NCBI GenBank assembly: GCA_049472395.1
Contig: JBLIRR010000004.1
Coordinates: 186,001-250,000 of the forward strand
Reading direction: 5' to 3'
Length of the DNA: 64,000 nt
From: JBLIRR01 sp049472395
Lineage (GTDB): Bacteria > SZUA-182 > DTGQ01 > JBLIRR01
Position 1 is the stretch's first letter, and every line of letters starts with the position of its first letter. Positions 51,624 through 62,800 of the stretch are shown piece by piece. The notes beneath the pieces were generated by a model, which ran no database searches, was not told where the DNA came from, and saw only the letters and a list, made by a program, of their open reading frames with translations. The translations under genes were made by a program, and so were the position numbers.

Positions 51624-52133
51624 TTAATGATCGTGGCTGTGAGCACCTCCATGTGTATGGGCATGTCCATGTCCGTTTCCGTGATGATGCTCTTTTATAT
51701 GCTTCTCTAACCATTCAGGGACAGTAGATTCGGGATAGCTGTCAAAATGTGAGATATAGGGTTTAATATCCAGCACGGGGCTGCCATCTATGGCATCCAG
51801 ACCCTTCACGGCCATAGTGCCCTCGTCAGTTGAAAAATCCAGCAGTTCAACAACAGATAGGCCAATTGGGTTAGGCCGCACCGGCATCCTTGTGGCAAAT
51901 ACCTTCACATCTTTCGGCTTCGCGGCATTCTTCGGCGCTTTCCAATCCTTGTACTGGTTAATCCAGAACAGAATAATAACGTGGGAATATCCCTTTAATC
52001 CCCCTAATCCTCTTCTATACTGAGATTTAAGTCTAATAATGCATTTATCTGCAGTCCATCCGCGAGAAAGATGACACACGTCTTTAAAATTTTTAATATC
52101 AGAACATACCGTGCCTATTTCTTTTAATTCCAT
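51624..52133 (-). CDS. TrmO/TsaA-like protein with His-rich metal-binding tail
   Basis: A 169-residue protein of the TsaA/TrmO family (SAM-dependent N6-methylation of t6A37 in tRNA in E. coli). Family blocks: IGTVCSD, GLKGYSHVIILFWI, VFATRMPVRPNPIGLSVVELL, DAIDGSPVLDIKPYI. The last ~20 residues are a His/Gly tail (HHHGNGHGHAHTHGGAH) like those of nickel, cobalt or zinc handling proteins. ATG 52133 follows GGAGG; 52148 would add five residues. Sitting inside an ECF transporter operon, it may have been adapted to metal or metallophore handling; the tRNA role remains the alternative. Confidence 0.85.
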   Translation of the reverse strand: MELKEIGTVCSDIKNFKDVCHLSRGWTADKCIIRLKSQYRRGLGGLKGYSHVIILFWINQYKDWKAPKNAAKPKDVKVFATRMPVRPNPIGLSVVELLDFSTDEGTMAVKGLDAIDGSPVLDIKPYISHFDSYPESTVPEWLEKHIKEHHHGNGHGHAHTHGGAHSHDH

Positions 52134-52148
52134 AAAAATTTCCTCCAT

Positions 52149-52703
52149 TTATGTTAAAAGTCCAATAGAACGAAGCTCTTTACCGATTTTTGCACCCAAT
52201 AATCCCGCCAGTGAACCGAGCATTAATGATCCGCTCAATAAGCCGGAAACTAACAAAGGGTGGCGAAGAATCATTTTTTTCGCCGGAAGGCCAAGAACCA
52301 TAAAAAATATCAAGGTACTGATTGGTTTGCTGAGATTTAGAATTCCCCCTAAAAGAGCTCCCTGGCCCAGGTTCAATTGAAAATTATTTCCCTTAATGCA
52401 CCAAAAGGCTAGATCAGTTACTACACCACCAATGAGAGGAGAAAAAAATGCAAAGGGAAAGCCCCCAGGCTTTAAAAAGGAGGTGAGGGCATAAATGAGC
52501 TCAATAAAGGTCACGACCCCGACTTTTTTTATCCGGCAAAGGGCAATAAGCGTGAGCAACACCCTGGGTGGTCCAGCCAACAAAGAACCGATAAAAGGCA
52601 TGCCGGTAAGGGCGCGCGTAGGCATGCCGATTAAAAAACCAAGTCCTAAGCCTACTGCGCTGACAATGCCGATAAGGGTTAAGTCTTTATTTGTAAAATA
52701 CAC
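52149..52703 (-). CDS. ECF transporter S component, substrate unknown
   Basis: A 184-residue, six-helix membrane protein with the Gly-rich first helix (IGIVSAVGLGLGFLIGMPTRALTG) and Pro/Gly-rich loops (FLKPGGFPFAFFSPLIGG) usual in ECF S components. The start codon is GTG. It is first in the operon S-TrmO-T-A, so these are the parts of one transporter. The sequence alone does not tell which vitamin or metal is bound; the His-tailed neighbour and shared operators favour a metal or metal chelate. Its promoter lies in the divergent region shared with the TonB receptor gene. Confidence 0.8.
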   Translation of the reverse strand: MYFTNKDLTLIGIVSAVGLGLGFLIGMPTRALTGMPFIGSLLAGPPRVLLTLIALCRIKKVGVVTFIELIYALTSFLKPGGFPFAFFSPLIGGVVTDLAFWCIKGNNFQLNLGQGALLGGILNLSKPISTLIFFMVLGLPAKKMILRHPLLVSGLLSGSLMLGSLAGLLGAKIGKELRSIGLLT

Positions 52704-52778
52704 TATTTATCTCTTATAACAATAATAATACTTGCTTTTCAGATTCTTTATCGGAGCATCGGTGTTATATATTCAAAT

Positions 52779-52885
52779 TTCGTGTTAAAAAAGAATATCA
52801 TGTTTTTTAAACTCGTGTCAAACATGCCGATCTTTTTTGTATTGTTGACACGAATTTTTTATTTTGATATGTTATATGACACGAA
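52779..52885. promoter_or_regulatory. Divergent promoters with four TGACACGAA-like sites
   Basis: Toward the TonB gene: TTGACA (52845-52850), 17 bases, TATGTT (52868-52873), with TGACACGAA at 52846-52854 and again 31 bases later at 52877-52885. Toward the ECF operon: TTGACACGAG with a TATTCT -10 at 17-18 bases on the minus strand, sites CTCGTGTCA (52812-52820) and TTCGTGTTA (52779-52787), 33 bases apart. Each promoter is thus bracketed by two sites about three helical turns apart, as expected for repression by a dimer or looping regulator. Confidence 0.7.
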
Positions 52886-52955
52886 AAAAAATTAGATAAC
52901 ATTATTTTATGTGAGATATATGAGGTTAAAAGTAAGAGAGGGAGGGGTAGGAAAA

Positions 52956-55241
52956 ATGAAAAAAAGAATTTTTATAATCTTCACAATCATAGCAGTAGAA
53001 TTATTACTCTTTGGTGGGCGCATTGGCGCCCACGAAAAAGCGCATGAACAGAAATCTAACCAGGGGGCAGATCTGGGAGAAATAGTAATTACCGCTACTA
53101 AAACCGAAAAGATAATCCGAGATGTCCCTGCGCATTCCTCTCTTGTGAATAGGGATGAAATTCAGGAACATAATATTAAAACCCTTGATGAAGCCATATA
53201 TTATCTGGAGGGAGTCTACAACAAACGAGCCAGGGGATTTATGGATACTTCACAAAGGGTAAGCCTTCGAGGTTTCGCAGGCGCTAAGGGGACATTGGTG
53301 TTATTGGATAATCGTCCCCTAAATATGGGATTTGGCGGAAAAGTACTCTGGGACGCGATACCAATAGATTCGGTAGAACGCATTGAGATTGTCCGCGGAC
53401 CATTTTCATCCCTTCACGGGGGAGCTGCTATGGGTGGGGTAATTAATATTATTACCAAAAAGCCTAAAAAGCAAGAGATCTTTGGTGAATATACCTATGG
53501 CACTGACAACACACACATATTTAAGGTACATTACGGGGATCAATGGGCTGATCGCTTCTCCTTTTTTACTGCCTATGAAAAACGCAAGACTGATGGATAT
53601 AGGACGTGTCCGATAACAAAAAGCTCCACGACGACACAGCCCAGTGGAAATACTCCTACGGTAACCGGTGCAAAAGCAAGCGAGGATGAGTATGGAAATC
53701 CGATTTATATTATCGGAGATAACGGAGAAAATGGGTGGGAACAGGATAACCTGAACCTTAAGTTTACCTATAGTCCTACCCTGTCTTCTGAATTGAATCT
53801 CTATTATGCGTATAATGAGAGTGAATATTTTTATAGAGACTGGCGAAGCTATCTTCTCGATCCTGCCGGTAATGTAGTGACATCGGGTAATGTGGAGATT
53901 GATCCGAATACAGAGTATATAACCTCTATCAGGGAATATAATTTTCTTACCGGCCCGGGAGGGGGGAAAACCAATATGGTGAGCGCTGGATATAAACAGC
54001 AGATTGGACGCGATTTTTATATAAACCTGCAGGGAGGGATAACAGACCAGTTTGAAAACTGGGCTATTAAGCCATTAAGTAGCGCTACGAATAATGGAGG
54101 TGTGGGGGAGATTTCACGCACGCCTAATAGCACTAGCAACGCTGAGCTTCAGATTGACTGGACAGGATTTAATAGACATATTCTGACGATAGGGGTTTCA
54201 GGGAGTTGGCAAAAATCAGAAAAGACAGTTCATAGATTAACCAACTGGCGCGATGAGGATAGCAGGGCAGAAAAAATGGGTTTAACCGAAGGGAAAGTGA
54301 ACTATCAGTCACTATTCTTACAGGAAGAGTATAGACCGATGGATCAACTTACCCTGTTTGCCGGTGGCCGTTGGGATAGTTGGAAAACGAGGGATGGCCG
54401 AAGCGCAAAAAGAACTGATCCGAATCAGCCTCTCACTATTAACTCCTTTGAAGATCGCAGTGATCATTATGTAAGTCCAAAATTATCCTTACTTTACAAA
54501 CCAGTAGACCATACTGGTATACGAGCTTCATGGGGTAAGGCCTTTCGGGGACCTGGTGTGAATGAATTATATAATGTATGGACAACCGGTTCCGGCGCTT
54601 CACAAAAGGAGTATAGGTACAATCCTGATCTAGAGCCGGAGACTACCTCTTCTTGGGAAATAGGATTTGATCACTATATTACCACACATAGCTTCTATCG
54701 TTGTACTTATTTTTATAATGATATTGACAATATCATTTATCAGGAGACAACTCAAGATCCTACTGACAATCATACAATATATACGAAGCAAAACGCGGGG
54801 CAAGGAGTGAGCAAGGGTGTAGAATTTGCATTACACTACAGGATTAATCAGGGATTGGATTATCTATTTAATTATACCTATACTGACTCGAGAATCACAC
54901 AAAATAGAGCAAATCCTGACAGTGAGAATAAACGGCTCGCGAAAGTTCCGGAAAATATGTTTAATACAGGCTTTGTCTATCGTCGTGATAAAATTAGATC
55001 ATCGATCTTTGGACGTTATGTGGGGAAGGTTTACGACCTTGATGATAATGCCGATACAAATGAAGGCTATTATAAGTGTTATGATCCATTCTTTCTCGTT
55101 GATCTTAACCTTTCGTATGAAATTGCGAAATACTCTACATTGATTTTATCAGTCGATAATCTCTTTGATGAAGAATATTATCAGGAGTATCTTGCACCCG
55201 GCAGAAGCATTTACGCTAAGATCAAAGTGGGGATTTATTAA
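52956..55241 (+). CDS. TonB-dependent outer-membrane receptor
   Basis: A 761-residue receptor. ATG 52956 follows GGAGGGG and gives a proper signal peptide (cleavage near IGAHE); the frame extends to 52911. After a short His-containing N-terminus comes the TonB box region (EIVITATKTEK), the plug domain (VSLRGFAGAKGTLVLLDNRPL, RIEIVRGPFSSLHGGAAMGGVINIITK), then a 22-strand barrel ending in the aromatic-rich last strand (GRSIYAKIKVGIY). It imports a metal chelate or vitamin across the outer membrane. The shared operator links it with the ECF transporter and methyltransferase, giving an outer-to-inner-membrane uptake route. No tonB/exbBD is in the window. Confidence 0.92.
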   Translation: MKKRIFIIFTIIAVELLLFGGRIGAHEKAHEQKSNQGADLGEIVITATKTEKIIRDVPAHSSLVNRDEIQEHNIKTLDEAIYYLEGVYNKRARGFMDTSQRVSLRGFAGAKGTLVLLDNRPLNMGFGGKVLWDAIPIDSVERIEIVRGPFSSLHGGAAMGGVINIITKKPKKQEIFGEYTYGTDNTHIFKVHYGDQWADRFSFFTAYEKRKTDGYRTCPITKSSTTTQPSGNTPTVTGAKASEDEYGNPIYIIGDNGENGWEQDNLNLKFTYSPTLSSELNLYYAYNESEYFYRDWRSYLLDPAGNVVTSGNVEIDPNTEYITSIREYNFLTGPGGGKTNMVSAGYKQQIGRDFYINLQGGITDQFENWAIKPLSSATNNGGVGEISRTPNSTSNAELQIDWTGFNRHILTIGVSGSWQKSEKTVHRLTNWRDEDSRAEKMGLTEGKVNYQSLFLQEEYRPMDQLTLFAGGRWDSWKTRDGRSAKRTDPNQPLTINSFEDRSDHYVSPKLSLLYKPVDHTGIRASWGKAFRGPGVNELYNVWTTGSGASQKEYRYNPDLEPETTSSWEIGFDHYITTHSFYRCTYFYNDIDNIIYQETTQDPTDNHTIYTKQNAGQGVSKGVEFALHYRINQGLDYLFNYTYTDSRITQNRANPDSENKRLAKVPENMFNTGFVYRRDKIRSSIFGRYVGKVYDLDDNADTNEGYYKCYDPFFLVDLNLSYEIAKYSTLILSVDNLFDEEYYQEYLAPGRSIYAKIKVGIY

Positions 55242-55399
55242 AATAATTTCTTTTCTCTTAAGACTCCAGATATCTTGCAAGCTGTATTTTCCTTATATCT
55301 CTTGACCTTTAGACGAACGCCCGCGATGTTCCCCAGTAATTAATTTCAGAACTTCTGACATGATACAGGGTATATGCTTATGAACAAGGTGACAGCGTA

Positions 55400-56278
55400 T
55401 TATAGATTAAAAATAGGTGCGGTATGGGAGAAAGGTTTTTTTATTACCTCTTTTTTAATCATATCCTTCCCATTTTTTTTGGCACAATACATCAGGCTAT
55501 CTGCTTTATTTATTATTTCATCAACACTTTCCGGTGTTCGCTTATACGTGACCACCCCAAAGCTAAAAGTTACCGGCCATTTATTCTGTTTCGCAATTTT
55601 TAAAAGCCGTTCCCTAAGTTTTGATGCCACCGCATAAGCTGCGCGTTCTTCAGTTTGCGCCATAAGGATGCCGAACTCATCCCCTCCGAGTCGTGCGACA
55701 ATATCAATCACACGAATATTTGATCTTATTGATTGCGAGACCTTACGTAAAATCTTATCTCCAATCTTATGCCCATAGAGATCATTCACCACCTTAAAAT
55801 TATCAATATCTATATATATCATTGAAATGGAGCATTTAAACCTGTATGATTTGTTAATTTCCATAAGAGTAAATTCAAAAAAGGCGCGCCTGTTCAATAT
55901 GCCGGTAAGCGGATCTGTTCGTGCAAGTTCAATTTGCCCCTCCAAAGCATGCTTTAATTCAATAATAATATTGGAAATAATTAAGAACATGAGTAATCGC
56001 AATATTTCATTGATAAAGGGAATGGCAATACTTTGAAACTTATGAAGGGTTATTAAATCAGTTGTCAACCATATAGATACATACATGAATGAAGAAAAAA
56101 TGCCTGCGCTTTTCCCTAAATTCCATGTAATAAGTATAATAGGGAAGAGGCAGAAGAGCGACAATGATAAATCATGCCCCATCCTATATCCTACTGCTGC
56201 AACAAGGAGAGCTATAATAATGCTAATGGTTATGACGATTGTTTTTGGAAAATTTGAGAAAAATTGCAGTATTTTCAT
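55400..56278 (-). CDS. Membrane diguanylate cyclase (GGDEF)
   Basis: A 292-residue protein with about four N-terminal membrane helices (residues ~12-110) and a C-terminal GGDEF domain making c-di-GMP. The active site RLGGDEFGILMA is intact, DPLTGILNRRAF and IDIDNFKVVND are canonical, and an RxxD inhibitory site (RVID) lies five residues before GGDEF, so product feedback is expected. The membrane part is of the MASE type in style but not identified. A decayed fragment of the same gene is at 47205-47360. It is convergent with the TonB receptor gene. Confidence 0.9.
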   Translation of the reverse strand: MKILQFFSNFPKTIVITISIIIALLVAAVGYRMGHDLSLSLFCLFPIILITWNLGKSAGIFSSFMYVSIWLTTDLITLHKFQSIAIPFINEILRLLMFLIISNIIIELKHALEGQIELARTDPLTGILNRRAFFEFTLMEINKSYRFKCSISMIYIDIDNFKVVNDLYGHKIGDKILRKVSQSIRSNIRVIDIVARLGGDEFGILMAQTEERAAYAVASKLRERLLKIAKQNKWPVTFSFGVVTYKRTPESVDEIINKADSLMYCAKKNGKDMIKKEVIKKPFSHTAPIFNL

Positions 56279-56806
56279 AAAATAAATATATCCGTTTCAT
56301 CACACGTTATTTATCACACTCATTTTCCACAACGCGCAGTGGAGCACTCTTATGCCGGGGATTCAAAGGGGAATGCTGCATCCCTTTGCTATGGCGGTTT
56401 AACAATCGCCTTAGAATTGAGCCTGTCTCGCGAAAGCGAAACAGCGTGCTGGGTGGTGCATTTATCTATGCAGTATCTTTTAGCATTTTCTTCTGCATTC
56501 TTTATGCCACCCTATATGCTCTCAAGAATACACGTTTTATAGCCCTTTATTGTCCTATGCACTATGCGCTATATGTCATAATTTTTTCAATATGAAATAT
56601 ACTTGAAAAGATAATAGGTTATTGTCGTCTTATAGAGTATCATACCAGGATAGTGCTCGCGAGGCGAAATCATTATATAGCAATAATATCATATATTAAT
56701 AATAAAAATATAAAATGATTAATGTACTAAAATGTATTATAATTTATATTATATGAGTGCAGAGTATGAAAATATTTAGATACCGAAAAATGAGGAAAGA
56801 AGAATA
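56279..56806. other. Gene-free region before the large secreted protein gene
   Basis: Short overlapping frames near 56264-56595 encode no recognisable product. The last ~150 bases are very A+T-rich and probably contain the promoter of the downstream gene (TATAAAATG at 56709 is a possible -10 but lacks a clear -35). CTCGCGAAAGCGAAA near 56429 and CTCGCGAGGCGAAA near 56657 are similar, perhaps a diverged repeat. Confidence 0.4.
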
Positions 56807-59800
56807 ATGAATGCAGTTGGAGGAAGAATGAAGGGTATCTGTGTGTGTTTTTTTCTATGCTCTATTATGATACTATGCGCTCTGCCCTCCGATGCCCGGC
56901 AGGGACCTGTCCTGGGGGAATTAGGCCATATGCGGCATACATATGGTATATACCAGTCGATGAAAATCGAGGGGTCTCATATTTTCTGCGCAACATCCCT
57001 CGGAGTGGTGATATATAACCGTCATAAGTATTCTGTCCTCAGCTTCCTTCCCCTTGGGAATTGTAATGATTTGGACATACTCACAACTTCTGAGGGAAGG
57101 AGCTATATGTATGTAACCATGGGTGAAGAAGGAATATATATAATTGATGTCACCACCCCACGGGCCCCATTTTTTATATCACAATGTTTCCTCCCCTCCT
57201 ATGCGCTCTCTATTATACTTGACGAACACTATGCATATATCACTGACAGGTATCTCGGACTAATGGTTATGGATATTACAAAAAGGCAAAGGCCTGTGGC
57301 AGTGGGAGGATGCGTGATGGGTGAGTGTTCAGCTGACAATCCGCTTTGTTATAAAAAAGAGATTGCTCTTGATGGAGACTATGCTTATATAACCGATGGG
57401 ACACACGGGCTTCAGGTTGTTGATATGAAAGACCGCCATAATCCACAGATTATAGGGAGCTTTCTTACACCCTCTTTTGCAAGCGCGGTGATGATCGATG
57501 CCAATTGGGCGTATGTGACCGATAGCGAAAGCGGCCTGCACATCATTGATATAGAAGAGCGCGCGCATCCGCGGATTATCAGCAGCAGCCCCACGCCCTT
57601 TGTCCCGACCTCTGTAGTGGCAGATGATGCATATGCCTTCGTGACTGATGTAAAAGGGGGCCTTCAGGTCATAAATATAGCAGACCGTCATCATCCCAAA
57701 ATTATCGGCAGTTGCGCAGATATCCCCTCAAGTGCTGTTGATAGTGTTGTGATGGGAGATTATGTATATGTGCTTGACAAATATTATGGCGTGCAGGTGA
57801 TTGACATCACACAAAAACAGGGGCCTATACTCGCTGAAAATATTTACGAAGGAGGGTACGCGCTCTCTGTTTCTGCGGATGATAATGGCTATCTCTACAT
57901 TGCCGATTGGGATAAAGGATTACAGATTATCAAGATGGAAGACACCCCCCGCATCGTTGGAACCTGGGGAAGTAAAGGGCAGTCAATGAAGGTTGTGAGA
58001 GAAGGGGAATATGTATATGTAGCGGGGCAGGGTGGGGTGAAAATTATAAATAGTGCTGATAAAGAGGAGCCTGCACTTACGGGTGAATATGCTGTTCCTG
58101 GGACAATAGCTGCCCTCACCGTGAGGGATAGGTATATGTATGCTGGATATGATGGTGAATTTTTGATAATCGATGCGGAGCATAAGAACATGCCGAAACA
58201 TGCCGGGAGTTGTTCTGTCTCTGGAGAGCCAACAAGCATATTCTTAAGGGATAATTATGCTTATGTGACCTGTGAGTCTACCGGACTTGATCTTATATAT
58301 ATTGGCGATCCGGCTGCGCCCTCGCCAGTCGGACACTGCATGACCCCTGGCCGGGCGAGCGATGTTGTTGTCGATGAAGGCTATGCCTATGTGGCTGATG
58401 GGGAGGGAGGGCTTAAGATTATCAGTATAGAGGAGAAGACCAGCCCCTTTATTGTTGGTGGGTGCGATACCCGTGGCGAGGCTGAGACGATTTTTGTTGA
58501 GGAGAATGTCATTTATATTGCTGATGGGCCGAGGGGAATAAAGATAATTAATTGTGAGGATAAGAAAGCTCCTTTCATCGAAGGAAGCTGCGCTACCTCC
58601 TCCCTGGCCAAAGATATTACCATACGCGGGAATTATGCGTATGTAGCGGATTATGAAAAAGGCGTGCAGGTTATTGATCTTTCCTCTCAGAAAGGGCCTG
58701 TGGTGGCGGGCCGGTATGAGAGTCAAGGATCCATAGAGGCGCTGCACATGGAGGCAGACTATGCATACCTCGTTACGGAAGAGGGCGGATTTCTTGTTGT
58801 CGATTGCAGTGATACCAATGGGCTCAAAGTAATCGGAGGCTGTTTCATCCCGGGTCGTGGGAGGGATATGGTAACGAATAATGGCTATGCCTATGTGGTT
58901 GATCGATATAATGGATTGTATATAGTGGATATCGGGGATAAAAATAAGCCGGCACTTGCGGGCCACTTCTCAGGCCTGAGTGCTCCTGAATCCATAATTG
59001 TACGAGATGACTATGCATATATAGCAGATGGCCCTCAAGGTTTACAGATTATTAATATAAAGGATAAAGCCAGTCCCTTTAAGGCGGGGACGTGCCCTTT
59101 GCCCTTTTATGCGTCATCATTAGCTATAAAAGATGCTACCTATGCCTATTGTGGGGATCCTTATGCACGCTTTCTCAAGGTAATAGATATACGCAATCCG
59201 AATGACCCTGTCATAGCAGGCGGATATGAGCTTGAAAGCTCTCTCAATAGTACACTTGAAGCACTGTTGATAGAGGGGGATTATCTCTATATGGGGAAGG
59301 GCCTTGAGGGACTTGAGATTATTGATATCAGTGAAGGTGCTGCGCCTGTCTCGATAAGCAGCTTTCAAAATCCCTTGCTGAGTAATCGTTTTACCAGAGA
59401 TATAGCTGTTGAGGGTGCCTACGTTTATTGTGCAGATGGGTATGAGGGAGTCCAAATTCTTGATGTACACGAGAGGGAAAATCCACTGGTTGTGTATGAG
59501 GTTGATCTTTCGCCTGAGTATGCTGATGAGTGTTCAGTGGAAGGAGAGTTCCTTTACGTAGCCCTTCGGGAGGGCGGGCTTATGAAATTTGAGATTATCT
59601 CACAAGTATCCTCCCGTGGCACCTGTATCCTTGTGGCAGGGGGAGGGGCAGATGCGAACAATACACTATGGCCTGCCACCTGCACGCAGGCCAACCATGT
59701 GTATAACATATTCACAGAATTGGGGTTTAAGCAGTATGAAATATATTATCAGAACCCTCTTCTCTTTCAGGATACGGATAATGACGGGAGTTTAAATCAG

Positions 59801-62800
59801 GGAGTTGTTGATGATCCCTCTCCCACAAGCGGTGAGCTTGAGTCTGCTATTGGTGAGTGGGCCCCTGATCAAACATATACGGATGGACCGCTCTATATCT
59901 ATCTTATAGGCCATGGCGCAGAAGACCTCTTCCAGATCATGCCCTGGGAGGTGATCTCTGCGCAGGGTCTTACACAAAGCATTGCTACATTCATTCAAAA
60001 GGCGCCGGAGCGAGAGGTCGTGCTGATCATAGAAGCGGCCGAATGCGGCAGTTTTATCGATGATCTCAAACGTAACGATATCACAAGAAATGTTACTACA
60101 GTAATATGTGCTACAGGGAAAGGCCCATGCTATATAAAGCCGGGTCATCCCTATAGATCCTTCAGCACCGCCTTTGTTGACAATGTAAGGGACCATTATG
60201 ATCCTGATGATATTCTCTCCTCATTGCAGTTCTCTTTTGTATCTACCCGGGCGATGATAGAGGAATGGAGGCAGGATTATGGATTATTTTACGATCAGAA
60301 TCCCCAGATGAGTCTTCCCGAAAGCAGCATTGTATCCGTGAGCTTTTCCCTCGACGGGGAAATACCTGTCGATGAATTGCGCGTAGAGGATGAGTCAACC
60401 GATTTGGTAGCGATTATCGCGCACTCATATACCGGTGAAACCATCCCTCTTGATGGCACGGATTTTACCCTCGTATCTTCCGATGCATCCGTCCTTGTAC
60501 CCTCTGATGAACCCTTGATTGATGCTTATGGAGTTTATTGGTATAAGCTCGAATTTCACAAGCCGGGACGTGCCTGCCTTTATGCATACGAAGAGGGAAG
60601 TGACAGTGAGAATTTGTGCGCTGCCATGCTCTGTGTAAAAGTACAAGGTCTTATTTCTGCGGATGACAAGGGGGCAATGATTGTGGCAGGGTATCAGGGA
60701 AGCGGTGATTATCTGTGGCCGAGCACCAACACAGTTGCAAATCATGCTTATAGAATACTCCATGAGATGGGGTATGGCAAAGAAGCGATTTTTTATTACA
60801 ATCCCTTTGTTCTGCAGGACCTTGATGGTTATAACGGATATGATGACATTACCGGTTATCCGCAGCCGGCAGTATTCCATATGGATGATGATGAATCAGG
60901 ATTTTCACGGATCAAGGAAACCGGGGTCAGGGAGCTTTTTCTCTTTATTACCGATCATGGCATAGAAGATGAGTTTTATATGAATCCGGCAGATACCCTT
61001 GCAGCCCGTACCCTCGCCGAACAGATCAGCAATATTGCCCCCTTTGTGGAGGAAAGAATTACGCTGGTCTATGATGCCTGCTATTCAGGGAGCTTTTTAG
61101 ATGAGATCGAGGAGGTGTTGGAAATTGATGAAACACTTGCGAATAAACTCGTTGCTATTACAAGCGCATCCTCTGATGAAAGGGCATACTATCTTACTGC
61201 AGGGGTTGTATCTTTTTCGTATGCCTTTTTCGATCATTATTTTTTAACCAATAGCATCATGGATGCGTTTGACTATGCAAGAGAATTTCTCCCCTTTACA
61301 GGTCAGACACCCTGTATCCTCAATTCATCCCTTGCTGCGCAATGGGACAATGAGGATATCTATTATATTAATGAGAGCAGGCCTTCCATAGAGAACATCG
61401 AGGCATCCCGTGAGGCGGGCATTTTGAGTGTCAGTGCACAGGTATATTCACTGAATGGTATTGATGATGTATGGGTGCTGGTGGAAGAGGAGAGGGAAGG
61501 GAAAGAGACCTCTCAGGGGAAGGCCATTACAGAGGCCCCCTTAAAGAAGATGGAGAGGTATGAAGGGATGTATAGGCTTTCAGTGGATGACCCGTGCCCT
61601 GAGAGGGAGCGATATTTCATCCGTGTCTATGCACAGGATAACCACGCACAAGTAACCGCCCTCCCTTATTCTATCCCTCTTGATAAAGAGGGCAGCGGGC
61701 CTGATGAAGCGGGATTGAATAAAACAGTTGCCCTGATTTTTGCAAGCGATACATCCTTAATGGGACAGGATGAGGCTCAAAAGGCGGCAACGCAGCTTTA
61801 TCGGGCAGAATCTATTCTCAGGGCAGTCGGTGTGGGCAGCGATAAGATCATGAGGATCACGAGTGTCGAGGGGCTTTTAGATTCCCCTCTTATCAATTCT
61901 CTTGATGATGAGAGCACACTCCTTCTCTATTTTTTTGGCGCAGCAGGCAGGGAGGAGGGGGGAAGACCCTATTTCATGATCGATGCGTATACATGGGTTA
62001 CCATGGATGAGCTTGTGCACGCACTACCTGCGGGCGGTAATTTTCGTGTTCTTTTTCTTGTTGATACGCCCTTTGCAACCCACCTGCTTTCGGAGGTCCC
62101 GTGGGATGAGCATGAAGATTGGGCAGGTATTGCCAGCACAAATCAGGGATCCATTATGACTCCCTATTTTTCCCAATTCTTCTTTTCCAGCATCCTGCAC
62201 GGGGCTTCTGTAGCCCAGGCATACCGGGTAGCTGCACAAGCCATTTCTCTTAATCAACAGACATCCGCTGTGTTCTACAAAGGCATGGAGGAAACCTCAG
62301 GAACATGGCAGATGATTGATGACCATCTCTCCTATTATTTTGGGAGGGGGGCGCTTTCCGGAGAGGAGTTATCCCTCTTTCTCAGTTGTGAAGCGCGCAG
62401 GGACAATGATGAGAGAATTCTTTTTCGTATAGAGGCGCGGCCTGATGTGGATATCCAACGAGCGTGGGTTATTTTAAAATCCTTAGATACCTCATATCTG
62501 CCACAGAGCATGATCGTGGATTTGGCCCCGAGCGAAGGCTTTTCCTATCACGCCTCCTACACCACCTCGATGCCCTATTACAGCGCAGTTTTTATGGCGG
62601 AAGGGTATGATGAGATGAATCTTCCTGTTTTTCAATGGGAAGAGATTGTCGTAAAGCAGAATAATGATACTGCAGAAGAGGACCCTTATGAGCCCGACGA
62701 GGGTACTTTTTCAGATATACACCATGAGTTGCGCGCGAATCAACCTCCGGTGAAGAGGACATTTTATTGTCCCGAGCACGAGCCTGAGTGCACGGATAGG

